A stretch of 64,000 nt of DNA from Flavobacterium sp. IB48 (GCF_016405855.1 NZ_JAEFCA010000001.1:99209-163208), one strand, 5' to 3'. Positions 8,923 through 18,952 are shown, counted from the stretch's first letter. Numbers and translations: made by a program. The notes: generated by a model from the sequence alone, not told the origin.

Positions 8923-9741
8923 ATGATTATCCAGAAAACTAGAGAAGAAATCGAATTAATGCGCGAAAGTGCTTTAATCGTATCAAAAACATTAGGAATG
9001 ATTGCTTCTGAAATTAAAGAGGGAGTAACCACATTATATCTTGACAAATTAGCCGAAGAATTTATTCGTGATCACGGTGCAGTTCCAAGTTTCCTTGGAT
9101 TGTACGATTTCCCAAATTCGCTTTGCATGAGCCCAAACGCTCAAGTTGTTCACGGTATTCCTAATAATATTCCTCTAAAAAGTGGTGATGTTATTTCGGT
9201 TGATTGTGGCGCTTTCAAAAATGGTTACCACGGAGATCATGCGTACAGTTTCGAAATTGGAGAAGTTGCACCAGAAGTTAAAAAACTTTTACGTGTCACT
9301 AAAGAATCTCTTTACGTTGGAATTAGAGAATTTAAAGCTGGAAATCGTGTAGAAGATGTTGGAAATGCGATTCAAAAATATACTGAAGCTCACGGTTACG
9401 GAGTAGTTCGTGAATTGGTCGGACATGGTGTCGGACAAAAAATGCACGAAGAACCAGAAATGCCAAATTACGGAAAACGAGGAAGAGGAAAGCTTTTTGT
9501 TGAAGGAATGGTCGTAGCAATCGAACCAATGATCAACATGGGAACTAGAAACATCAAACAACTAAAAGACGGCTGGACAATCTTGACTGCTGACGGAAAA
9601 CCTAGTGCGCATTTTGAGCACGATGTAGCTTTGGTTGACGGAAAACCTGAATTATTATCTACTTTCCAATACATCTACAAAGCTTTAGGAATCGAAAGCA
9701 ACGAAGAAGACGAATTCAGACAAGTTCCATTAGTATTATAA
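8923..9741 (+). CDS. map: type I methionine aminopeptidase
   Basis: A 272-residue cytoplasmic enzyme that removes the initiator Met from new proteins. The pita-bread fold motifs and metal ligands are present: HGIPNN with the substrate His, DCGAFKNGYHGDHA carrying both Asp ligands, GHGVGQKMHEEP with the His ligand, IEPMIN with a Glu ligand, and HFEHDVALV near the last Glu. Length fits the type I enzyme. The methyltransferase gene follows after 19 bases and may be co-transcribed. Confidence 0.96.
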   Translation: MIIQKTREEIELMRESALIVSKTLGMIASEIKEGVTTLYLDKLAEEFIRDHGAVPSFLGLYDFPNSLCMSPNAQVVHGIPNNIPLKSGDVISVDCGAFKNGYHGDHAYSFEIGEVAPEVKKLLRVTKESLYVGIREFKAGNRVEDVGNAIQKYTEAHGYGVVRELVGHGVGQKMHEEPEMPNYGKRGRGKLFVEGMVVAIEPMINMGTRNIKQLKDGWTILTADGKPSAHFEHDVALVDGKPELLSTFQYIYKALGIESNEEDEFRQVPLVL

Positions 9742-9760
9742 TACAACCCGAATCAAACCA

Positions 9761-10534
9761 GTGAAAAAACTTTTCAAATTAGTTTTAAATACAATCCCGC
9801 GTCCAATATTAATTCGTTTGAGTTATGTGGCGCGTCCAATTTTAGCTTTCTCTTTAAAAGGAGATAAATTTACAGATCCAATTGACGGAAAAAGCTTTAA
9901 ATCGTTTTTGCCTTACGGATACGGAAAACAACGTAATAATGTACTTTCGCCAAGTACACTTTCTTTAGAAAGACATCGTTTACTTTGGTTGTATTTAAAC
10001 GATCAAACTGATTTTTTTACAGCGCCAAAAAAAGTATTGCATTTTGCCCCAGAACAAGCTTTTTATAAAAGATTCCGTAAGCAAAAAAACCTTGATTATA
10101 CAACAACCGATTTACTTTCTCCTTTGGCAGATGTAAAAGCAGATATCTGCAATTTACCTTTCAAAGACAATGAATATGATATTATTTTATGCAATCACGT
10201 TTTAGAACATATTCCTGATGACACAAAAGCAATGCAGGAATTATTCAGAGTTTTAAAGCCTGGCGGAATGGCAATTTTGCAGATTCCTCAAGATTTATCT
10301 CGTGAAGTTACATTTGCAGATGATTCTATTACAGATCAAAAAGAACGTGCTAAAATCTTCGGACAATACGATCACGTGCGTGTTTACGGACGCGATTATT
10401 TTGACAAATTAAGAAGCATTGGTTTTATTGTTATCGAAGAAGATTATACCAATAAAATTGCACCAGAATTGGTTGAAAAATACTGTTTAGCAAAGGGCGA
10501 AATTATTCCGCTTTGCTTTAAACAGGAAAACTAA
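9761..10534 (+). CDS. class I SAM-dependent methyltransferase
   Basis: A 257-residue protein starting at GTG. The Methyltransf_11-type core includes LHFAPEQAF (motif I region), DICNLPFKDNEYDIILCNHVLEHI (motifs II and IV) and FRVLKPGGMAILQIP (motif VI). The family methylates small molecules or lipids using S-adenosylmethionine; the substrate is not apparent. The short gap after map suggests read-through, and a terminator follows. I see no truncation. Confidence 0.85.
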   Translation: MKKLFKLVLNTIPRPILIRLSYVARPILAFSLKGDKFTDPIDGKSFKSFLPYGYGKQRNNVLSPSTLSLERHRLLWLYLNDQTDFFTAPKKVLHFAPEQAFYKRFRKQKNLDYTTTDLLSPLADVKADICNLPFKDNEYDIILCNHVLEHIPDDTKAMQELFRVLKPGGMAILQIPQDLSREVTFADDSITDQKERAKIFGQYDHVRVYGRDYFDKLRSIGFIVIEEDYTNKIAPELVEKYCLAKGEIIPLCFKQEN

Positions 10535-10568
10535 TTTTTCATCAAATAAGTGATATAAGTTCATTAAA

Positions 10569-10614
10569 AAGAGTTTTCAAATTATTGATATTTTGAAAAC
10601 TCTTTCTTTTTTTG
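10569..10614 (+). terminator. terminator after the methyltransferase gene
   Basis: Stem AAAGAGTTTTCAAA with its exact complement, a 10-base loop and a T-rich tail. Confidence 0.85.
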
Positions 10615-10653
10615 CCCAATCTTAAAATACAAGCCTAACCAAATCCCTAAACC

Positions 10654-13557
10654 TTGGAACCTACAAAATCCTTTCAGTTCTGTTTTGACATCAGTTTTGA
10701 AAAAAATCTGAACGCCTATATCCCAACAGCGTATATTGTCGAAAATACAAGCGAAATCAAATATCTTGACAAAAAAGCAACCAAAGGCGTGCTGGAGAGT
10801 TTTGGTATTGATTATGAAACTTTAGATCACAATTCAAAAAAGATTCTTACTATTTGCGAATCTTTAAAACCTGAATTTGTATTTAAAAAATTTAGCGCAA
10901 AAGTAAAATCAGCTAAAACAATTGCCGATTTGCAGAAAGATTCTAAAATTGATTTTGCTATTCGCCAGCATTTAAAAATTAATTTAAGTCCGTTTTACAG
11001 TTTAATTGTTCAAGAGCAATATCCGCTGTCTATTGATTTAGGACCAGAAAAAGATTTTTATCGTTCAAGAGTCAGCATTGATCCATTAGATTTTGAACCT
11101 CAAATTCAGTTCGATAAACATTCAGAAGGAATCACTTATACCCTTTCTTTAAAAGAAAACGAGACTACATTTTTGCCAATGGACAATAAAGTAGATATTC
11201 TTTCTGATGAACCTGGCTGGTTGATTGTCAATAAAAAACTAGGACAATTAAAAGAGCTAAACGGTAAAAAACTGACTCCATTTTTAAAGAAAAAATCAAT
11301 CGAGATTCCTTCAAAATTGGTTGATGATTATTTTAAGAATTTCATTCCCGAAATAGCTAAAAAAATTGACATTGATGCCAATGGTTTTGAAATTGAACTT
11401 CGTGACCAAATCGCTTCTTGTACGATTCAGCCTGTTTTTGATTTCTTTAAAAACTGTTATTATCTCAATCTTTATTTTGATTATAACGGATATATTTTTG
11501 ATGGAAGCAAAACAAAAAAAACACATTCATTTGTAGATTTCAGCGTTGCCAATGAACCTCGAATCATTCAGTTTAAACGAAGCGCTGATGAAAATTCATA
11601 TGCAGAAAAACTATTCGAAGTTGGTTTAGAAAAAATCAAAAATGAATTATTTGGATTAATTTCTGATGCTGAAAATTCAGATCCTTATATCAACATTCAA
11701 TTGATAATTGACAATAAAGAAAAACTGAAAGATCTAGGCTTTAACATTGAAAACTTAAAACTGGAAAGCAAAGAAATTATCACTGAAAACCACAGTATTT
11801 CTGCTTCTAAAGAAACAACTGGAGATTGGTTTGATATTAAAATCATCATCACGGTTGGAAATTATAAGATTAATTTCAGCGAAATTATTCCAAACATAAA
11901 AAGCAAAGAAAGACTTTTCCCTTTGCCTGACGGAAACTACTTTTTGATTCCGTTAGAATGGTTTAGCAAATATGGTTCTTTGGCGAAATTAGCTAAAACA
12001 GAAAATGGAGTTCTTTTGTTACGCAAAAGCAATTTTACAGCTTTAGACGGAATTTCAGAAATTGACAGTGATTTAGATCAAATTCATCAGGCCGAATTTA
12101 CTGCTTCAGACTTGATAAAAGCAACTCTACGACCGTATCAAATTGAGGGTGTAAAATGGCTTTTAGGACACTTCAATTCTAACATGGGAGCTTGTTTAGC
12201 CGACGATATGGGACTAGGAAAAACATTGCAGACTTTATCTGTTTTGGTTTCCGTACAGGAACAATTAGGCTTTACAACCAAAACCACCAATTTTGATTTG
12301 TTTTCGAACGAAACAACTGTAGAAAGAGAACCATTAAAAGCTCTAATTGTTCTTCCTTCTTCTTTGGTTTTTAACTGGTTTAATGAAGCTGGAAAATTCA
12401 CGCCTCACTTTTCGAAAATGCAATATGTTGGTAACGACAGAAAATCTTTAGCAAGCAGAATCAATTCGACCGACTTGATTTTTACAAGTTACAGCATTAT
12501 TCATCGTGATATTTCAATTTTAGAAAAGTACGATTTCCGTTATCTGATTTTGGACGAGAGCCAATACATCAAAAACAAAAATTCTAAGATTTTTAAAGCT
12601 ATAAATAAAATTAGTACGGGACATAAAATTGCTTTAAGCGGAACACCAATCGAAAATTCGCTTGACGATTTATGGTCACAAATGCAGTTTATCAATCCTG
12701 ATATTTTGGGAACTTATGCCTTTTTCATGGAGAATTTCAAAAATCCGATTGAGAAAAAACAGAATGAAGAAGTTTTATCAGAATTAAAAAACCTCATCCA
12801 ACCTTATATTTTAAGACGAACCAAAGAACAGGTTTTAAAAGATTTACCAGAATTAACAGAGCAGATTTATTACTGCGATATGGATCCTGAACAGGAAAAA
12901 TTATATGAAAAAGAAAAATCTAAAGCTCGTAATTTCTTACTTAAAACGGATGGATCTCCTGATAAAATCAGCATTATTAATACGTTGATGAAATTGCGTC
13001 AGTTAAGTAATCACCCAAAAATGGTTGATGCAGATTCTGAAATTGATTCTGGAAAATTTATTGCTGTTACAAATTATCTAGAAAACTTGGTAAAAGCAAA
13101 ACAAAAGGTAATCATCTTTAGTTCGTTTGTTACCAATTTGAATTTTTATACCGATTGGTGTAAGGAAAACAAAATTGCATTCTGCGAAATTACTGGTGAA
13201 ACGCCAGCAGATAAAAGAGAACAGCAGGTGAAGATGTTTCAAGAAAAAGAAAATCCGTTATTGTTCTTTATTTCATTAAAAGCAGGTGGAGTTGGTTTAA
13301 ATATTACGAAAGCTTCTTACGTTTTATTCTTGGATCCTTGGTGGAATCCTTTCGCAGAAAAACAAGGCGTTGGACGTGCGCATAGAATCGGACAAATGAA
13401 TAAAGTTAACGTTGTTCGATTTATTTCGAAAAACACAGTTGAGGAAAAAATCATCAAACTTCAAGAAAATAAAAAGCTATTATCAGATTCTCTTTTGGAA
13501 GAAAGTTACATCAATGATGAGATTGAAGGTAACTTAGAATACATTTTAGGCTCGTAA
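10654..13557 (+). CDS. SNF2-family DEAD/DEAH-box helicase
   Basis: A 967-residue SWI2/SNF2-type ATPase. The N-terminal 470 residues show no domain I recognise and no clear SWIM zinc motif. The motor follows: Walker A ADDMGLGKT (516-524), DESQ box (634-637), motif III SGTPIEN, then the helicase C-terminal lobe with SLKAGGVGLNIT and the arginine-finger motif GRAHRIGQ. It translocates on double-stranded DNA with ATP. In bacteria such enzymes are linked to transcription recycling (RapA) or repair, and the specific role here is open. The predicted TTG start follows a terminator by about 40 bases, so the N-terminus could differ by a few residues. Confidence 0.9.
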   Translation: MEPTKSFQFCFDISFEKNLNAYIPTAYIVENTSEIKYLDKKATKGVLESFGIDYETLDHNSKKILTICESLKPEFVFKKFSAKVKSAKTIADLQKDSKIDFAIRQHLKINLSPFYSLIVQEQYPLSIDLGPEKDFYRSRVSIDPLDFEPQIQFDKHSEGITYTLSLKENETTFLPMDNKVDILSDEPGWLIVNKKLGQLKELNGKKLTPFLKKKSIEIPSKLVDDYFKNFIPEIAKKIDIDANGFEIELRDQIASCTIQPVFDFFKNCYYLNLYFDYNGYIFDGSKTKKTHSFVDFSVANEPRIIQFKRSADENSYAEKLFEVGLEKIKNELFGLISDAENSDPYINIQLIIDNKEKLKDLGFNIENLKLESKEIITENHSISASKETTGDWFDIKIIITVGNYKINFSEIIPNIKSKERLFPLPDGNYFLIPLEWFSKYGSLAKLAKTENGVLLLRKSNFTALDGISEIDSDLDQIHQAEFTASDLIKATLRPYQIEGVKWLLGHFNSNMGACLADDMGLGKTLQTLSVLVSVQEQLGFTTKTTNFDLFSNETTVEREPLKALIVLPSSLVFNWFNEAGKFTPHFSKMQYVGNDRKSLASRINSTDLIFTSYSIIHRDISILEKYDFRYLILDESQYIKNKNSKIFKAINKISTGHKIALSGTPIENSLDDLWSQMQFINPDILGTYAFFMENFKNPIEKKQNEEVLSELKNLIQPYILRRTKEQVLKDLPELTEQIYYCDMDPEQEKLYEKEKSKARNFLLKTDGSPDKISIINTLMKLRQLSNHPKMVDADSEIDSGKFIAVTNYLENLVKAKQKVIIFSSFVTNLNFYTDWCKENKIAFCEITGETPADKREQQVKMFQEKENPLLFFISLKAGGVGLNITKASYVLFLDPWWNPFAEKQGVGRAHRIGQMNKVNVVRFISKNTVEEKIIKLQENKKLLSDSLLEESYINDEIEGNLEYILGS

Positions 13558-13632
13558 TTGTTAAACCCAACAGATTGGCATCTTTTTCGTTGTATAAAAT
13601 TGTTATATTTACAAATCTTACAACAAAATACG

Positions 13633-14886
13633 ATGCCAAAATTTTTATATACAAGCTTTATTTTCCTTTTTATTTTCACTTTAGCGAAAGCTCAAGAAAA
13701 AGAAATTGATCCTCCTTATAATATTAAAACGGTTTCTTTTATTCAAAATGGAAGTAATGTTCCGCCAATTTTCGAATTGGGTTCTGGATTTTCATTTCAA
13801 TTTGATGATTTGTTTGGCAATGAAGCTAATTATTATTTTGAAATCATTCATTGCGATTACAATTGGATTCCAACAGCTATTCCAAAAACAGACTACGTTG
13901 TCGGCATGGATAACCAGAGAATTACAGACTTTTCTAATTCGTTTAATACACTTCAAGTATATACTCATTATAGGCTTACTTTTCCGAATCAGTTTACACA
14001 ACAAATACGTCTTTCGGGAAATTATATGCTTCGGATTTTAAATGAAGATCGGGAACTCGTTTTCTCAAGAAAATTTATTTTATATGAAAATCATTGTACC
14101 GTTGGAGTACAAGTAAAAAGAAGCCGTAATCTGAGTAATATTGATTACAAGCAGAATCTAGAATTTACAATTTTATCAAATGATATTGCTTTTCAGACTC
14201 CATTGCAGAATGTAAAAGTGCTTTTATTGCAAAATGGAAACTTTCAAACTGAGATAAAAAACATTGTTCCTCAATACACCATTGGCAATCAGCTTATTTA
14301 CAAATATGACAAAGAAACTCAATTTTGGGGAGGAAATGAGTTTTTATATTTTGAAAATAAAGACATTCGCGCAGCCAGTAATAATGTTGCTAAAATAGGC
14401 TCGAACAATGATATCTATAATTCATTTTTATACACCAATGCCGCAAGAGGAAATCAGATTTATACTAATTATGAAGATGTAAACGGAAACTTTGTGGTAA
14501 AGAACATTAATGGATCTAACAACGATATTGAAGCTGATTATGCTTGGGTTTATTTTACGCTTTCTGCTCCTGCTTTTAGAATGAATAAAGATATTTATAT
14601 TACAGGAATGTTCAATAATTACAGCCTTTCTCCAGAATACAAAATGGATTACAATACTGATAAAGCTGTTTTTGAAAAAGCCATTATGATTAAGCAGGGT
14701 TTTACTAATTTTCAATATACCGTTGCAGACAAAAAAGGGGTTATTGATTTTGAAAATGCCATTGACGGAAACTTTTATCAGACTGAAAACGAGTACACCA
14801 TCTTGGTTTATTACAAAGAAGCAACAGATCGTTATCAGCGTGTAATTGGAAAAGGAAATGCAAACTCTATCAATATAGTCAATTAA
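13633..14886 (+). CDS. type IX secretion system Plug protein (DUF5103)
   Basis: A 417-residue periplasmic/outer-membrane-associated protein. The signal peptide is MPKFLYTSFIFLFIFTLAKAQ. The DUF5103 domain starts with DPPYNIKTVSFIQNGSN and includes HCDYNWIPTAIPKTDYV and the fibronectin-like stretch ITGMFNNYSLSPEY near the C-terminus. In F. johnsoniae a DUF5103 protein closes the periplasmic side of the SprA translocon when PorV is absent, and this looks like that protein or a paralogue. The start at 13633 is chosen because it begins the signal peptide; the frame extends upstream without one. It fits with the T9SS substrate at 49.2 kb. Confidence 0.85.
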   Translation: MPKFLYTSFIFLFIFTLAKAQEKEIDPPYNIKTVSFIQNGSNVPPIFELGSGFSFQFDDLFGNEANYYFEIIHCDYNWIPTAIPKTDYVVGMDNQRITDFSNSFNTLQVYTHYRLTFPNQFTQQIRLSGNYMLRILNEDRELVFSRKFILYENHCTVGVQVKRSRNLSNIDYKQNLEFTILSNDIAFQTPLQNVKVLLLQNGNFQTEIKNIVPQYTIGNQLIYKYDKETQFWGGNEFLYFENKDIRAASNNVAKIGSNNDIYNSFLYTNAARGNQIYTNYEDVNGNFVVKNINGSNNDIEADYAWVYFTLSAPAFRMNKDIYITGMFNNYSLSPEYKMDYNTDKAVFEKAIMIKQGFTNFQYTVADKKGVIDFENAIDGNFYQTENEYTILVYYKEATDRYQRVIGKGNANSINIVN

Positions 14887-14924
14887 AACAATGTTAAGGT
14901 TTTAGGTTAAACGATTTTTTTTCG

Positions 14925-14932
14925 TAGCTTTG
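14925..14932 (+). promoter_or_regulatory. -7 element of apaG
   Basis: TAGCTTTG ends 33 bases before the ATG. No TTG stands at -33 spacing. Confidence 0.45.
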
Positions 14933-14965
14933 CCACTATAACACTCACATATATACGGCGTTAGT

Positions 14966-15352
14966 ATGGTTTCTCAAATTACACGAGGCATAAAAATATC
15001 TGTTTTGACTAGTTTTGAAGGTACATACTTCAAGAACTACAAGATTCATTTTGCTTTTAGCTACGTAGTTACCATCGAAAATCATAGTAAAGACTCTGTA
15101 CAATTAACTTCTCGCCACTGGGAAATTTTTGATTCTTTAAATGATTTGGAAGTGGTAGACGGTGAAGGTGTAATTGGTAAAAAACCAGTTCTAAAACCTG
15201 GCGAAAACCATACGTATAGTTCTGGCTGTTTATTATCGTCTCCTTACGGCGCAATGAAAGGTCATTTTAACATGATCAATTTTACTACAACAAAAACATT
15301 TAAAGTAATTGTTCCGACTTTTAGAATGTGTGCTCCTTTTGCATTAAATTAA
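14966..15352 (+). CDS. apaG: ApaG-domain protein
   Basis: A 128-residue single beta-sandwich (fibronectin III-like) protein. It has the ApaG signature GEGVIGKKPVLKPGE followed by YSSGC and a central SRHWEIFDS stretch, over the full family length. ApaG is named for its operon with the Ap4A hydrolase gene in enterobacteria and has been linked to Co2+ resistance and Mg2+ efflux; the molecular role is unclear. Here it stands alone between the Plug gene and pruA. Confidence 0.93.
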   Translation: MVSQITRGIKISVLTSFEGTYFKNYKIHFAFSYVVTIENHSKDSVQLTSRHWEIFDSLNDLEVVDGEGVIGKKPVLKPGENHTYSSGCLLSSPYGAMKGHFNMINFTTTKTFKVIVPTFRMCAPFALN

Positions 15353-15398
15353 GATATAGTTTACATCTATAGCATTTATCGTTATCTTAATCATAAAA

Positions 15399-15432
15399 TT
15401 GTCAATTTATTAATTTATCCTTTGTACTTTTG
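15399..15432 (+). promoter_or_regulatory. promoter of pruA
   Basis: TTG (15399-15401), 23 bases, then TACTTTTG (15425-15432). The leader to the ATG at 15506 is about 70 bases. Confidence 0.6.
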
Positions 15433-15505
15433 TGCAGCGTTAGATTATTCGTAACAAAACAAATCGTCTGACTTTAAATTGTCTAATTCACAAATTTTAA
15501 ATAAC

Positions 15506-17131
15506 ATGCTTAAAGGATTTTTTCATGTACCAAAAGCGGTAAACGAGCCTGTAAAAAGCTACGCACCAAACTCACCAGAAAAAGCTGCTGTTCAGGCTGC
15601 TTATACCACAATGTGGAATTCTCAAATTGACGTTCCTTTATATATTGGAAGCGAAGAAATTAGAACTGGAAACACAAGAAACATTACAGCTCCACACGAC
15701 CACAAACATGTTGTTGGAAAATACCATTTAGCTGAAAAACAACATATTGAAAAAGCAATTGCAAACGCACTTGAAGCAAGAAAAAAATGGGCAAACATGG
15801 CATGGGAACAACGTGCTGCTATTTTCTTAAAAGCTGCTGAACTTATCGCTGGACCATACAGAGCTCGCATTAACGCCGCTACAATGATTGGTCAGTCTAA
15901 AAATATTCACCAAGCAGAAATCGATTCTTCTTGCGAGTTAATCGACTTCTTACGTTACAATGTTGAGTTCATGACTCAAATCTACAACGATCAACCAAAA
16001 TCAGACTCTACTGTTTGGAATCGTTTAGAATATAGACCTTTAGAAGGCTTTGTTTACGCAATTACTCCATTCAACTTTACTGCTATCGCTGCAAACCTTC
16101 CTGCAAGTGCAGCTATGATGGGTAACGTTGTAGTTTGGAAACCAAGTGATAGCCAAGTATTTTCAGCAAAAGTTATCGTTGATGTTTTCAAAGAAGCAGG
16201 AGTTCCAGACGGCGTTATCAACGTAGTTTTTGGAGATGCTTTAATGATTACAGATACTGTTTTGGCTAGCCGTGATTTTGCTGGTGTTCACTTTACAGGA
16301 TCGACTCACGTATTTAAAGATATTTGGGCTAAAATTGGTGCAAACATTAACAATTACAAAACATACCCAAGAATTGTTGGTGAAACTGGAGGTAAAGATT
16401 TTATCATTGCTCACCCAAGCGCAAACGTAAAACAAGTAGCTACAGGAATTACTCGTGGAGCATTTGAATTCCAAGGACAAAAATGTTCTGCAGCTTCTAG
16501 AGCTTATATTCCACAAAGTTTATGGCCAGCTGTAAAAGAGCAATTAATAGCTGATGTAAAATCTATGAAAATGGGATCTCCAGAAGATTTCGGAAACTTC
16601 ATTACAGCAGTTATTCACGAAGGTTCTTTTGACAAATTAGCTAGCTATATTGACCAAGCTAAAAAAGATGCTGATGCAGAAATCATCGTTGGAGGAAATT
16701 ATGATAAATCTGTTGGATACTTTATTGAACCAACGGTTATTGTAACTACAAACCCAAAATATACTACAATGGAAACTGAGTTATTTGGACCAGTTATCAC
16801 AATCTACGTTTACGAAGATGCTAAATGGGAAGAAACTCTTGAATTAGTTGACACTACTTCTGAGTACGCTTTAACAGGAGCCGTATTTAGCCAAGATCGT
16901 TATGCTATTGAAGTTGCTACAACTAAATTACAAAACGCTGCAGGTAACTTCTACATTAACGACAAACCAACTGGAGCTGTTGTAGGAATGCAACCATTTG
17001 GTGGAGCAAGAGCTTCTGGAACTAATGATAAAGCAGGTTCTGCATTGAACTTATTGCGTTGGGCTTCTCCAAGAACTATCAAAGAAACTTTTGTAACTCC
17101 AGAAGATTACAGATACCCTTTCTTAGGATAA
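15506..17131 (+). CDS. pruA: L-glutamate gamma-semialdehyde (1-pyrroline-5-carboxylate) dehydrogenase
   Basis: A 541-residue aldehyde dehydrogenase, the exact length usual for Bacteroidetes PruA. It oxidises glutamate semialdehyde to glutamate with NAD+, the second step of proline breakdown. Visible motifs are the NAD site around TPFNFTAIAANLP and WKPSD, HFTGST, the general-base region GETGGKDFIIAHPSA, and the catalytic Cys in FQGQKCSAASR. No proline dehydrogenase gene is next to it. The start MLKGFFHVPKAV is preferred to a TTG nine codons upstream. Confidence 0.95.
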   Translation: MLKGFFHVPKAVNEPVKSYAPNSPEKAAVQAAYTTMWNSQIDVPLYIGSEEIRTGNTRNITAPHDHKHVVGKYHLAEKQHIEKAIANALEARKKWANMAWEQRAAIFLKAAELIAGPYRARINAATMIGQSKNIHQAEIDSSCELIDFLRYNVEFMTQIYNDQPKSDSTVWNRLEYRPLEGFVYAITPFNFTAIAANLPASAAMMGNVVVWKPSDSQVFSAKVIVDVFKEAGVPDGVINVVFGDALMITDTVLASRDFAGVHFTGSTHVFKDIWAKIGANINNYKTYPRIVGETGGKDFIIAHPSANVKQVATGITRGAFEFQGQKCSAASRAYIPQSLWPAVKEQLIADVKSMKMGSPEDFGNFITAVIHEGSFDKLASYIDQAKKDADAEIIVGGNYDKSVGYFIEPTVIVTTNPKYTTMETELFGPVITIYVYEDAKWEETLELVDTTSEYALTGAVFSQDRYAIEVATTKLQNAAGNFYINDKPTGAVVGMQPFGGARASGTNDKAGSALNLLRWASPRTIKETFVTPEDYRYPFLG

Positions 17132-17155
17132 TCTGTTTTTAGAGTTTATATTATA

Positions 17156-17189
17156 AAAAGCGGGAATTTCATTTGAAATTCCCGCTTTT
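17156..17189 (+). terminator. terminator of pruA
   Basis: AAAAGCGGGAATTTC pairs with GAAATTCCCGCTTTT around a short loop. Confidence 0.85.
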
Positions 17190-17432
17190 GCTTTTGTAGC
17201 AAAAAAAATCGACAAAATGTCTATTATAATAAGTGATAATTTTTCAAGTTTTTCCTGTAAATATTATTTGTAATACTTTTCTTATTTAATTATAAATCAA
17301 CACTTTAAAAACACAAATACCTTATTTTGATACTTTTAAAGCTTCTTGTTCCGTTCAAAAAAAACTTATCCTCATAAATTTGTTTCAATATTAAACAACA
17401 TTAAGAGATATTATAAAACAAACTATATAAGC

Positions 17433-18164
17433 ATGAGAAATTTAAACAATGTTCCAAAAGTTATTATGGAATCAAAAAGTATAGGCCACCCAATTAATTA
17501 TAAATGGACAAAAAAGAAAATAAATAAACTTTTAGATTGCGTCGAAGGAAATGAAGAACTTGAAAAGACTTTAATGCAGATTAATCATAAAGGTTCTATG
17601 GGGCTAACAGCAGCACTATTAGAATGGATTTACTGGCGCTTTACGGGTTATAGTCAAGCTACGCACGACACACAAAAACGTATTGAGGCACTTTGGTGCT
17701 CTATTAATAATCTTGAGCAGACAAATCCTTTATTATTTGATACCGAATTTGAAATACCAGCAAATGGTTCGGTAGATGGAGCACTTTGGATTGCTCTAAT
17801 GAATGTTAGAATAATTGATGCTAGATACAGAAAAGGTTCATTCTTTTTACAAAATGACCTTGTTGGACTGGTTCTGCTAGCATATCATATTACACCTAAA
17901 AGAAAGAATTTCAACAATTGGTTTGAACAAACTATTATCAAGTTGACTCATTCTCATCCTAATCCGTATAAAAATGATAAATTGGATGAAAGTGATGAAG
18001 CTATTTATGATTCTTCACATGAACCTTTAATTTCGAGAGAATTTTTCTTTGACCCGGAATTTCAATATAGCGTTGAAGCATCAGAAAATGCAATTCATAA
18101 TTTTATTGACAATTTAGATCCAAAGGCAAATACCTTTCTTAATTTTTCAAAGAAAGCTTCCTAA
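17433..18164 (+). CDS. uncharacterised protein
   Basis: About 243 residues from the ATG at 17433; an in-frame TTG at 17346 would add 29. I recognise no family. It is soluble, with no signal peptide or membrane segment. It appears mostly helical, with the conserved-looking core GSMGLTAALLEWIYWRFTG and a second aromatic-rich block FEIPANGSVDGALWIALMN. The C-terminal third is acidic and His-rich (LTHSHPNPYKNDK, then DESDEAIYDSSHEP). It is flanked by clear terminators and is monocistronic. Base composition resembles its neighbours, so I see no sign of recent transfer. Confidence 0.65.
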   Translation: MRNLNNVPKVIMESKSIGHPINYKWTKKKINKLLDCVEGNEELEKTLMQINHKGSMGLTAALLEWIYWRFTGYSQATHDTQKRIEALWCSINNLEQTNPLLFDTEFEIPANGSVDGALWIALMNVRIIDARYRKGSFFLQNDLVGLVLLAYHITPKRKNFNNWFEQTIIKLTHSHPNPYKNDKLDESDEAIYDSSHEPLISREFFFDPEFQYSVEASENAIHNFIDNLDPKANTFLNFSKKAS

Positions 18165-18175
18165 TTTTTAATTGA

Positions 18176-18213
18176 AAAAGAACCCGATTAGAAAATACTA
18201 ATCGGGTTCTTTT
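18176..18213. terminator. bidirectional terminator
   Basis: AAAAGAACCCGATTAG pairs with CTAATCGGGTTCTTTT across six bases. It serves the convergent orphan gene and rsmG. Confidence 0.88.
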
Positions 18214-18215
18214 AT

Positions 18216-18845
18216 TTAAGGTTTAAACTTTAAAGGAAGATGGACTACTTTTTTGGTTTCAAAAAATTCATCTTCAAAAAAATCAGCCAAATCATACAAG
18301 GTGGCACTTGGAAAATCTTTCAATTCTTCCGTTAAATCACCTCCTTTTAAATAAAGAATACCATTCTTTAATTTGTGCTTGTGCTGCTTTTTAATTTTAT
18401 CTTTTATCCAAGAAACAAAATCTGGCATATTAGTTACAGCACGGCTTACAATAAAATCGAAATCGCCTTTTACCAATTCAGCACGTTTTTGTTCTGCTTT
18501 TACGTTCTTTAATTCTAACGCATCAGCAACACCTTGAACCACTTTTATTTTTTTTGCGATAACATCAATTAAATAAAAACGAGTTTCCGGAAACAGAATT
18601 GCTAACGGAATTCCGGGAAAACCTCCACCAGTTCCAACATCTAAAACGGTTGTTCCAGGTTCGAATTTCATAACCTTAGCAATTCCTAAGGAATGCAAAA
18701 TGTGTTTTGTATATAATGAATCGATGTCTTTACGCGAAATAACATTGATTTTTTCATTCCAATCGTGGTATAAAAAGTCTAATTTTTGAAATTGTTCGAT
18801 TTGAAGATCGGTCAAATTTGGAAAATATTTCAATATCTCATCCAT
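18216..18845 (-). CDS. rsmG: 16S rRNA (guanine(527)-N7)-methyltransferase
   Basis: A 209-residue SAM-dependent enzyme that methylates N7 of G527 in 16S rRNA. The opening YFPNLTDLQIEQFQKLDFLY and NVISRKD are typical of GidB/RsmG. The SAM site is LDVGTGGGFPGIPLAILFP. The later VSRAVTNMPDFV matches the conserved SRA motif. Length is normal. It stands alone, not beside mnmG as in some other phyla. Loss of this gene is a known route to low-level streptomycin resistance in other bacteria. Confidence 0.95.
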   Translation of the reverse strand: MDEILKYFPNLTDLQIEQFQKLDFLYHDWNEKINVISRKDIDSLYTKHILHSLGIAKVMKFEPGTTVLDVGTGGGFPGIPLAILFPETRFYLIDVIAKKIKVVQGVADALELKNVKAEQKRAELVKGDFDFIVSRAVTNMPDFVSWIKDKIKKQHKHKLKNGILYLKGGDLTEELKDFPSATLYDLADFFEDEFFETKKVVHLPLKFKP

Positions 18846-18861
18846 TGCTCTAAATTTTTAA

Positions 18862-18869
18862 CAAAAGTA
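18862..18869 (-). promoter_or_regulatory. -7 element of rsmG
   Basis: TACTTTTG on the minus strand, 16 bases before the start codon. Confidence 0.45.
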
Positions 18870-18900
18870 CTACTTTACGATTGAAATATTTAACTCAATT

Positions 18901-18933
18901 TTGCAAATTGAAAATTTATAATAATTACCTTTG
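18901..18933 (+). promoter_or_regulatory. promoter of the desaturase gene
   Basis: TTG (18901-18903), 22 bases, then TACCTTTG (18926-18933), 19 bases before the ATG. Confidence 0.6.
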
Positions 18934-18952
18934 AAATCTATTTAAAACAATT

